A stretch of 7,920 nucleotides of DNA from Bacilli bacterium (GTDB lineage: Bacteria; Bacillota_I; Bacilli_A; RFN20; CAG-826). Location: the NCBI GenBank assembly GCA_024698065.1, contig JAILRR010000020.1, positions 1-7,920 on the forward strand, written 5' to 3'. Positions 1-4,674 of this stretch are shown piece after piece (position 1 is the stretch's first letter; every line of letters begins with the position of its first letter). The notes beneath the pieces are model-generated. The model was given only the letters and a program-made list of their open reading frames with translations, was not told the origin of the DNA and ran no database searches. Made by a program: the position numbers and the translations under genes.

Positions 1-4
1 TCGA

Positions 5-44
5 GAAAAAAGACCCTCTAATGGTGGTGCTAGGGTCTTTTCTT
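5..44 (-). terminator. Rho-independent terminator of the GGDEF gene
   Basis: AGACCCT at 11-17 pairs with AGGGTCT at 32-38, and flanking A and T runs extend the stem. Read leftward, the hairpin is followed by a run of T (the A run at 6-11), as expected for intrinsic termination about 35 bases after the GGDEF gene's stop codon. T bases also follow on the other side (39-41), so it may work in both directions. Confidence 0.8.
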
Positions 45-75
45 AGAAAGAAAGGAGAACTTTTCTTTTAATGAT

Positions 76-1599
76 TTAGTTTAAGGTTTTGGAAACTTGG
101 CTTTCGTAGAAGAGCTTCTTGCTCTCATACATTCTGTTGTCTGCTTCCTTCATATCGTCGAGGAGGTTGTTCGTATCGGTTGAGTATTTGCCACCGATAG
201 CGAGGATGATATTGCCTCTCTTCTTCTGAAGTTCGCGGATGCGCTGGAGTTTGAGGCCGAAGGTTCTTTGATCCATATTCGGGCATATGACCATGAACTC
301 ATCTCCACCAACACGGTAGATCTCATATCCGCAGAAGACTTCTCTTAAGAGGTTGGCAGCATCGTTAAGGAGCCTGTCCCCTGCTTCATGCCCATATGTA
401 TCATTGGTTACCTTAAGGCCATTGACGTCAGCGAAATAGACGCCGATGCTCATGAGGGCCTCGGACTTCTTGGAGGAAAGCTCTTCGATGCGCCTATCCA
501 TAGCGGCTCTGTTAAGAAGGCCGGTGAGCATGTCAGTGGTCGACATGACCTCAAGCCTTTGAAGAAGCTGGTTGCTATAGATGTATGAGGCGATGAAGTA
601 AGAGATTAACTCAAGAGTGTCTTTGATTTTGGCGGTCTTTTCAGCATCGAAATTGGTGACCCAGATAAAGCCGATGACTTCTCTTCCATATTCGACTGGG
701 AAGAGGATAAGGCTTTCGACGCCAAATTTGACGAGGGACCTATACCAAGCAGGATCGCGTTCTTTGAGGGTAAGCATGTCATCGGCGTTCTTGGCGATGA
801 AACAATTGCTTCCTGCGATATCCTTGATCCATTTCTCGGAGATGCTATAGAGATCTGACTCCATGACATCCATGAGTTCACACTCAAATTTCTGGTCTTG
901 GCCTAACTCGGAGATGATTGAGCATTCCTTGGTTTTGTTGTCTCTGATAAGAAGACGGCAGAATTTCGGAGCGCAGAGTTCTTTGATATCAACAATGACT
1001 TCGCGCATCGTCTTTTCTAAATCGTCTCCCTTATGGAGTTTGATGCAGGTTTTAAGGACGTCGCTAGTAACGTCGGCATCGCGGTTGATTAGTTTGCTCT
1101 CATCCATTTTCGAGGACATCTCCATGGCGTAAACCATGTAATAGATGTTTCCATCGTTCATTGAGAGAGGGATCCAGTTGCAATCAAGCCAGATATCCCA
1201 CCTGTCTGGGTGGACATAGGCGTGGAGGTTTTCCTTTTTAACCGCGCATCTGAATGCGAAGAATTCAAAGTTTTTATCGTTTGGGGCGTATTTGTCATAC
1301 AAATCGCCGAAAACGACATCATCAGGAAGGTGGTTATCTCTTAGATAGCCAGGATTTCCGGCGATGATGCGGATTTCGCCATATTTGTCCTCACCAAGTT
1401 TCTCAACGGAAACAACGCAGGCAGGGATGGCGTATGTATTAATAAGCTCTTGGAAGTTCATAAAAATTTCCCAGTGGTTTATTTCGCTTTTGTTGACCCC
1501 ATTATATCGGTGTTTTTCAGCCCATTCAAACAAAGTGCTTAAAGAAGGAAACAGCAACTCTGGGATCGGTTTGTCAGGGTTTCTGATAACTTCCTCCAA
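76..1599 (-). CDS. Diguanylate cyclase with PAS-like, GAF and GGDEF domains
   Basis: Predicted soluble enzyme that joins two GTP into the second messenger c-di-GMP. The 507-residue protein has no membrane segment or signal peptide. Residues about 48-160 look PAS-like and about 178-345 GAF-like, both small-ligand sensor folds. The GGDEF domain runs from STTD at 353 to the end, with TDMLTGLLNR, the metal-binding Asp391 in FADVNGLK, GHEAGD, an intact GGDEF signature at 431-435 and the closing ADNRMYESK. The residues at the usual RxxD inhibitory position (422-425) are FCGY, so product feedback through that site is probably absent. No EAL domain is attached. The start is uncertain. The longest frame begins with TTG at 1599, after an in-frame TAG four codons upstream. 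The first ATG is at 1461 (residue 47), at the edge of the PAS-like region, and also lacks a good ribosome binding site. It stands alone between terminators. Catalysis is inferred from motifs and the sensed signal is unknown. Confidence 0.93.
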   Translation of the reverse strand: MEEVIRNPDKPIPELLFPSLSTLFEWAEKHRYNGVNKSEINHWEIFMNFQELINTYAIPACVVSVEKLGEDKYGEIRIIAGNPGYLRDNHLPDDVVFGDLYDKYAPNDKNFEFFAFRCAVKKENLHAYVHPDRWDIWLDCNWIPLSMNDGNIYYMVYAMEMSSKMDESKLINRDADVTSDVLKTCIKLHKGDDLEKTMREVIVDIKELCAPKFCRLLIRDNKTKECSIISELGQDQKFECELMDVMESDLYSISEKWIKDIAGSNCFIAKNADDMLTLKERDPAWYRSLVKFGVESLILFPVEYGREVIGFIWVTNFDAEKTAKIKDTLELISYFIASYIYSNQLLQRLEVMSTTDMLTGLLNRAAMDRRIEELSSKKSEALMSIGVYFADVNGLKVTNDTYGHEAGDRLLNDAANLLREVFCGYEIYRVGGDEFMVICPNMDQRTFGLKLQRIRELQKKRGNIILAIGGKYSTDTNNLLDDMKEADNRMYESKKLFYESQVSKTLN

Positions 1600-1607
1600 T
1601 GGGGTCG

Positions 1608-1636
1608 TCTATATCCTAGAGTATTGCTTGCCACAA
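1608..1636 (-). promoter_or_regulatory. Possible promoter of the GGDEF gene
   Basis: On the minus strand, TTGTGG (1636-1631) and TATAGA (1613-1608) are separated by 17 bases, a sigma-A-like arrangement that matches the consensus only moderately (3/6 and 4/6). The element ends 8 bases before the TTG at 1599. That would leave almost no leader if TTG is the start. It lies between the tRNA terminator and the gene, the only place a private promoter could sit. Confidence 0.35.
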
Positions 1637-1672
1637 AAGTGCCACACGGTTGCACAAATGGTGAAATTAAAC

Positions 1673-1700
1673 AAAAAAGGAGACCGAACATGCGATCTCC
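1673..1700 (-). terminator. Rho-independent terminator of tRNA-Leu
   Basis: Read leftward, an 8-pair stem (GGAGATCG with CGGTCTCC, one G-T wobble) and a six-base loop are followed by TTTTTT. It begins 13 bases after the tRNA's CCA end and should separate the tRNA from the GGDEF gene downstream. Confidence 0.88.
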
Positions 1701-1712
1701 GTTTCTGTGATT

Positions 1713-1796
1713 TGGTGCCCGAGGGGGGATTCGAACCCCCATGGAATTACCCGAACGATTTTGAGTCGTTTGCGTCTACCATTCCGCCACTTGGGC
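1713..1796 (-). tRNA. tRNA-Leu (anticodon CAA)
   Basis: An 84-base class II tRNA that decodes UUG. The acceptor 5' strand is GCCCAAG (1796-1790), the D stem is GCG/CGC with GG in the loop, and the anticodon stem is AACGA/TCGTT around CTCAAAA, giving anticodon CAA at 1763-1761. A 13-base variable region can form a short GGG/TCC stem, as in leucine tRNAs. The T stem is GGGGG/CCCCC with loop TTCGAAT. The discriminator is A (1716) and CCA is encoded (1715-1713). One oddity is an A-C mismatch at the fifth acceptor pair (1792 against 1721). A promoter and a terminator flank it, so it is a single-gene unit. Confidence 0.96.
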
Positions 1797-1805
1797 GCGG
1801 AAGAA

Positions 1806-1833
1806 ATTATATGATATGAAGTCACAAATGCAA
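1806..1833 (-). promoter_or_regulatory. Promoter of tRNA-Leu
   Basis: On the minus strand, a perfect -10 TATAAT (1811-1806) follows TTGCAT (1833-1828) after 16 bases. Transcription would start near 1799, only a few bases before the mature tRNA 5' end at 1796, so the pre-tRNA leader would be very short. Confidence 0.7.
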
Positions 1834-1862
1834 AATAGAAAAAGCGGTTTCATACATTTATT

Positions 1863-1880
1863 TCTTTCTTATTAGAAAGA
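1863..1880. repeat. Inverted repeat before the EIIC ribosome binding site
   Basis: TCTTTCT (1863-1869) and AGAAAGA (1874-1880) form a perfect 7-base inverted repeat with a TATT centre. It ends one base before the AAGGGG ribosome binding site of the EIIC gene. It could be an operator for a dimeric repressor or an AT-rich hairpin in the leader. No convincing promoter for this gene was found, so the two cannot be told apart. Confidence 0.45.
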
Positions 1881-1894
1881 TAAGGGGTACATTT

Positions 1895-2995
1895 ATGCCC
1901 ATGGAAGAAACAGCCACTCAAAACATTCAAAATACCGAACCAAAGGAAAGCGTTTGGAAAAAGATCCAGTCTTTCCTCATGAAGAGCACCAACGGCATGG
2001 CCTTAGGACTCTTTGGAACCCTCATCATCGGGACGATCATCGCTCTTTTTGCGAAGATTCCTGTCCCAGGATTCAGCAACATCTCTGACTTTGCTAACAT
2101 CATCAAAGGTCTAATGGGCGCAGGCATCGGCTTAGGCGTTGCTTTATCTCTTGGTTGTCAGGGTGTCAGCGTCGTTGCCATCATGGCTGCTGGCGCAGCT
2201 GGAAACCTCGGTTTCGGATTCGCTTTAACCGATTACAAGATGGTGACCTATACCGGTGATCCGCTTTCCTGTTATTGTTCTGCCATTGTTGCCTATTTTG
2301 CCATCAAGCTAATCATGAGAAGAAAGACTCCGGTCGATCTTATCCTTATTCCTCTTGTTGGCCTTGGCTTTTCTCTCATCTACTGCTTCTTTGCATCGTA
2401 TTGGGTCCATCAAGTCACCGTCCTTCTTGGTGACCTCATCAAGCTTTGTTTCGATTCAACCCAATTCAAAGCCCTCCCTATTCTCATGTGCGTCGTCATT
2501 TCGGTCCTCGTCGGCATGGCTTTGACCGCTCCAATAAGCTCTGTTGCCATTTGTGTGGCCATCAGCATCGGCGGATCGCCTGTTGCCGCTGGCGCCGCTT
2601 TAATTGGATGCTGCACCCAGATGGTTGGCTTTGCTGTCCAAGCCGCTCACGATAACAAGTGGGGAAGCGTCCTTGCCATCGGTGTAGGAACCAGCATGCT
2701 TGAATTCAAGAACATCATCAAGAATCCTCGCATTTGGCTTCCAACCATCATCGCCTCGGCAATACTCGGACCTTTCGCCTACGCGTTTAGTTTTGCCACC
2801 GATTCCGTTGGAGCCGGCATGGGAACCTCTGGTTTCGTTGGTCTCATTGATACCTTTGACGTCATGAATTATGACCCCATTGCCATCATTGAGGTCATCG
2901 GCATCTGCGTCATTGCCCCAATCGTCTTGGTCTTCGGCCTTGATCTTCTTTTCAGAAAAATCGGCTGGATCAAGAAGGGCGACCTAGCTCTCTAA
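1895..2995 (+). CDS. PTS EIIC-like membrane transporter (EIIC_2 family)
   Basis: A 366-residue integral membrane protein resembling the membrane subunit (EIIC) family called PTS_EIIC_2. A cytoplasmic tail of about 33 residues is followed by many hydrophobic segments, the clearest near 36-54, 72-110, 127-142, 150-168, 193-225, 228-248, 282-300 and 330-353. Family features, recalled rather than searched, include GDP at 121-123, CTQMVGFA near 240, NPRIW at 277-281, GAGMGTSG at 306-313 and the C-terminal GWIKKGDLAL. The length is normal for the family. ATG at 1895 is chosen because AAGGGG (1882-1887) lies seven bases upstream; a second ATG at 1901 is possible. No EIIA or EIIB is fused or nearby, so phosphoryl transfer would need partners encoded elsewhere, or the protein may work without them. 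The substrate cannot be read from the sequence. No strong terminator follows. Confidence 0.88.
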   Translation: MPMEETATQNIQNTEPKESVWKKIQSFLMKSTNGMALGLFGTLIIGTIIALFAKIPVPGFSNISDFANIIKGLMGAGIGLGVALSLGCQGVSVVAIMAAGAAGNLGFGFALTDYKMVTYTGDPLSCYCSAIVAYFAIKLIMRRKTPVDLILIPLVGLGFSLIYCFFASYWVHQVTVLLGDLIKLCFDSTQFKALPILMCVVISVLVGMALTAPISSVAICVAISIGGSPVAAGAALIGCCTQMVGFAVQAAHDNKWGSVLAIGVGTSMLEFKNIIKNPRIWLPTIIASAILGPFAYAFSFATDSVGAGMGTSGFVGLIDTFDVMNYDPIAIIEVIGICVIAPIVLVFGLDLLFRKIGWIKKGDLAL

Positions 2996-3018
2996 AAATC
3001 AAAAAATCACACACAAAA

Positions 3019-3044
3019 CTCGATTATTTTTCAAAAATATTGAG
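3019..3044. repeat. AT-rich imperfect hairpin after the EIIC gene
   Basis: CTCGATTATTTTT and AAAAATATTGAG can fold into a stem with one wobble pair and one bulged T. It has almost no G-C pairs and no T run behind it, so it is at best a weak terminator. It is the only stem-forming sequence between the EIIC stop codon and the hydrolase gene. Confidence 0.3.
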
Positions 3045-3045
3045 C

Positions 3046-3082
3046 GTTTTCGAATATCCTGTTTTCGAAGGGAGGTTATAAT
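3046..3082 (+). promoter_or_regulatory. Putative promoter with a repeated GTTTTCGAA box
   Basis: A perfect TATAAT at 3077-3082 lies seven bases before the hydrolase ATG. Upstream, the nonamer GTTTTCGAA occurs twice (3046-3054 and 3061-3069), 15 bases apart start to start, on either side of the place where a -35 element should be. The sequence there (3054-3059, ATATCC) is a poor -35. This suggests an activator-dependent or otherwise regulated promoter. The repeats are certain; their function is inferred. Confidence 0.45.
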
Positions 3083-3089
3083 TAAAGCA

Positions 3090-3824
3090 ATGATAAAAGA
3101 GTCACGTATCAACCATGACAGCCAAGTGTCGCTCATTTTCGTGCACGGCATTATGGGCACTTACCGCCACTTCTCTTTCTTATATCCTCTTATCGACAAG
3201 CGCTTCTCCTATTACACCTTCGAACTAAAAGGCCATGACGCTGATTACAAAGCCTTCAAAAATGCAAAATATCAAGAATGGGAAGATGAGGTCATGTCTT
3301 TAGCGGAGTTCCTTCATAACGAAGGCCAAAGAGTTGTTTTCGTAACCCACTCAATGGGCGGACTGTTCGCTTTGCTATATGCCAAGAGACATCCAAACGA
3401 AGCGTCTTTGTTCCTTCTTAATCCACCGCTATACGGAAACATCAAGCCTATCGCTTTTAAGAGATACGGAGATGCCATTTATGGAGATGACCAGATCGAT
3501 GAGAAATCCAAAAGGCTCATCGTCGCAACGGACATGGAGCTCACCAAGAACCCATTCGCCTACCTCACCTGGCTCCCAAATATGTTCTCTTTATACAAGG
3601 CCATGAGGAAGGAAAGAGCCTACTTCAACGAAATCAAAGTGAAGCCAAGCCTCGTCTTCCATAGCGCGGAAGATGAACTCCTCGCCAAAAGGAACGTCAT
3701 ATCTTTCGAATCCCACAAAGACATGAAGAACATCACGCTTAACACAAGCACTCACTTTGGTTTCTCTGAAGGTGACAAAGAGATCATAAAAAAGGAGTTC
3801 CTCGCATTCCAAAAGAGCCTTTAA
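3090..3824 (+). CDS. Alpha/beta-fold serine hydrolase (lipase/esterase-like)
   Basis: A 244-residue cytoplasmic alpha/beta hydrolase, probably cleaving an ester such as a monoacylglycerol or a small carboxylester. The oxyanion-side HG motif is in FVHGIMG (residues 17-23). The nucleophile elbow is VTHSMGG with Ser88 (GxSxG type with His in the first position). The likely acid is Asp195 in HSAEDELL and the likely catalytic His is His222 in STHFGF. A short cap region lies at about 115-180. There is no signal peptide or membrane segment. The start is ATG 3090, where the HG strand sits at the usual distance from the N-terminus. GGAGGT at 3071-3076 is 13 bases upstream, too far for an ideal ribosome binding site, and a TATAAT lies between. 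Substrate specificity cannot be set from sequence; lysophospholipase or carboxylesterase are both possible. Confidence 0.88.
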   Translation: MIKESRINHDSQVSLIFVHGIMGTYRHFSFLYPLIDKRFSYYTFELKGHDADYKAFKNAKYQEWEDEVMSLAEFLHNEGQRVVFVTHSMGGLFALLYAKRHPNEASLFLLNPPLYGNIKPIAFKRYGDAIYGDDQIDEKSKRLIVATDMELTKNPFAYLTWLPNMFSLYKAMRKERAYFNEIKVKPSLVFHSAEDELLAKRNVISFESHKDMKNITLNTSTHFGFSEGDKEIIKKEFLAFQKSL

Positions 3825-3879
3825 GTCAGCCAAAAGGACAAAGGGTTCAAACCTAAAGACTATTTTTAAGAAAAGAAAA

Positions 3880-3905
3880 CACTCTCCCAAAAAGAGTGAG
3901 ATAAT
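3880..3905 (+). promoter_or_regulatory. Extended -10 promoter overlapped by a CIRCE-like inverted repeat
   Basis: TG-A-GATAAT (3897-3905) fits an extended -10 element, which can work without a good -35. CACTC (3880-3884), nine bases and GAGTG (3894-3898) form an inverted repeat that overlaps it. The spacing and core equal those of the HrcA operator CIRCE (TTAGCACTC-N9-GAGTGCTAA), but the outer bases are mostly different. Transcription would start near 3912, just before the AAAGGAG site. Read leftward, the hairpin is followed by TTTTCTTTTC and could also act as a minus-strand terminator, although no leftward gene needs one here. Confidence 0.4.
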
Positions 3906-3929
3906 CAAAATTGAAAGGAGATATGAAAA

Positions 3930-4586
3930 ATGATCCTATTTATTGACACCGCCAACCTCAAAGAAATCGAAGAAGCCGCCAAATGGGGCTACGTCAAAGG
4001 TTGCACCACTAACCCAAGCCTCATCGCCAAAGAAGGCTTAACCCAGAAAGAAGTCATCACCAAAATCACCAAGCTCATCGATGGCCCAATCTCCGCGGAA
4101 GTCACTTCTGAGGAATATGAAGGCATGATTGAGCAAGGCAAAGAGCTTTTTGCCATCGATCCTCGCCACATCGTTATCAAACTCCCAATGACCAACAACG
4201 GTTTGAAAGCCGCCCAGGAATTCAAACGCCTTGGCATCCCAACGAACGTCACCCTCTGCTTCAGCGCCTCCCAAGCTTTGCTTGCGATGGAAAGCGGAGC
4301 CACCTACATCTCCCCATTCCTTGGAAGGCTTGATGATAATGGCCTCGATTCCATGAAGCTCATCTCCGACATCATGAAGATCAAGAGGAACTATGGCTAT
4401 GACACCAAGATCATCGCCGCCTCAATCAGAAGCGTCGAACACGTCCAGAACTGCGCTGAGATTGGCTGCAATATCGCCACAATCCCATTCAATGTCTTAA
4501 GCAAGCTTATCAACAACCCTCTTACCAAAGATGGCCTTGAGAAGTTCCGCGAAGCTGCCGCTAAAACAGCCGCTCTTGAAAAATAG
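3930..4586 (+). CDS. tal: Transaldolase, small TalC/FSA-type
   Basis: A 218-residue class I aldolase-fold enzyme of the TalC/MipB/FSA family. As a transaldolase (EC 2.2.1.2) it moves a dihydroxyacetone unit from fructose 6-phosphate to erythrose 4-phosphate in the non-oxidative pentose phosphate pathway, in the cytoplasm. The start FIDTANLKEI, TTNPSLIAKEG (24-36), the Schiff-base Lys84 in IVIKLPM, TNVTL (105-109) and SPFLGRLDDNG (128-138) are all present. Matched to E. coli TalB, the active-site set Asp6, Asn28, Glu57, Lys84, Thr108, Ser128, Phe130 and Arg133 is complete. Glu57 and Phe130 are the transaldolase residues; E. coli fructose-6-phosphate aldolase has Gln59 and Tyr131 there. Many databases would still label it fsa. 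The start is set by AAAGGAG at 3914-3920, nine bases before ATG 3930; the ATG at 3923 is out of frame. The length is normal. No transketolase is nearby. Confidence 0.95.
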   Translation: MILFIDTANLKEIEEAAKWGYVKGCTTNPSLIAKEGLTQKEVITKITKLIDGPISAEVTSEEYEGMIEQGKELFAIDPRHIVIKLPMTNNGLKAAQEFKRLGIPTNVTLCFSASQALLAMESGATYISPFLGRLDDNGLDSMKLISDIMKIKRNYGYDTKIIAASIRSVEHVQNCAEIGCNIATIPFNVLSKLINNPLTKDGLEKFREAAAKTAALEK

Positions 4587-4603
4587 ATAAATTGTCCAAA
4601 AAT

Positions 4604-4630
4604 AAAGCGAGTATATATACTCGCTTTTTT
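4604..4630 (+). terminator. Rho-independent terminator after the transaldolase gene
   Basis: A perfect 24-base palindrome (4604-4627; half-site AAAGCGAGTATA) runs into a T run, 17 bases after the transaldolase stop codon. Because it is symmetric and has an A run on the left, it could also stop leftward transcription. It should prevent read-through into the CotH gene. Confidence 0.92.
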
Positions 4631-4664
4631 ATTTGCTTCCAAAAAATGGTGCTGTGTTTTTCTT

Positions 4665-4670
4665 TATAAA
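4665..4670 (+). promoter_or_regulatory. Possible -10 element of the CotH gene
   Basis: TATAAA lies four bases before ATG 4675. No recognisable -35 is found 16-18 bases upstream, and no Shine-Dalgarno site lies between the preceding terminator and the ATG. Since the transaldolase terminator is strong, a promoter is expected in this gap of about 45 bases; this is the best candidate. Confidence 0.3.
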
Positions 4671-4674
4671 ATGT

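Noticed and set aside
1364..1819. A 151-codon rightward open frame across the GGDEF start and tRNA-Leu
   Set aside because: It reads antisense through the GGDEF coding end, the tRNA terminator and the tRNA itself. Its apparent peptide PEGGFEPPW is the well-known false translation of a tRNA 3' half.
3842..3870. Possible terminator of the hydrolase gene (GGTT/AACC followed by TATTTTT)
   Set aside because: The stem is only three or four pairs with a tiny loop, and the T run is about ten bases away, so it does not qualify as an intrinsic terminator.
3591..3908. Leftward open frame of 105 codons over the hydrolase 3' end, with a terminator-like hairpin at its right edge
   Set aside because: It is antisense to a well-supported hydrolase, has no family likeness and no ribosome binding site, and the hairpin lies at its start rather than its end.
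4633..4674. N-terminal extension of the CotH protein from TTG 4633
   Set aside because: The TTG lies in the tail of the transaldolase terminator, and the extra residues would spoil an otherwise clean lipoprotein signal peptide that begins at ATG 4675.
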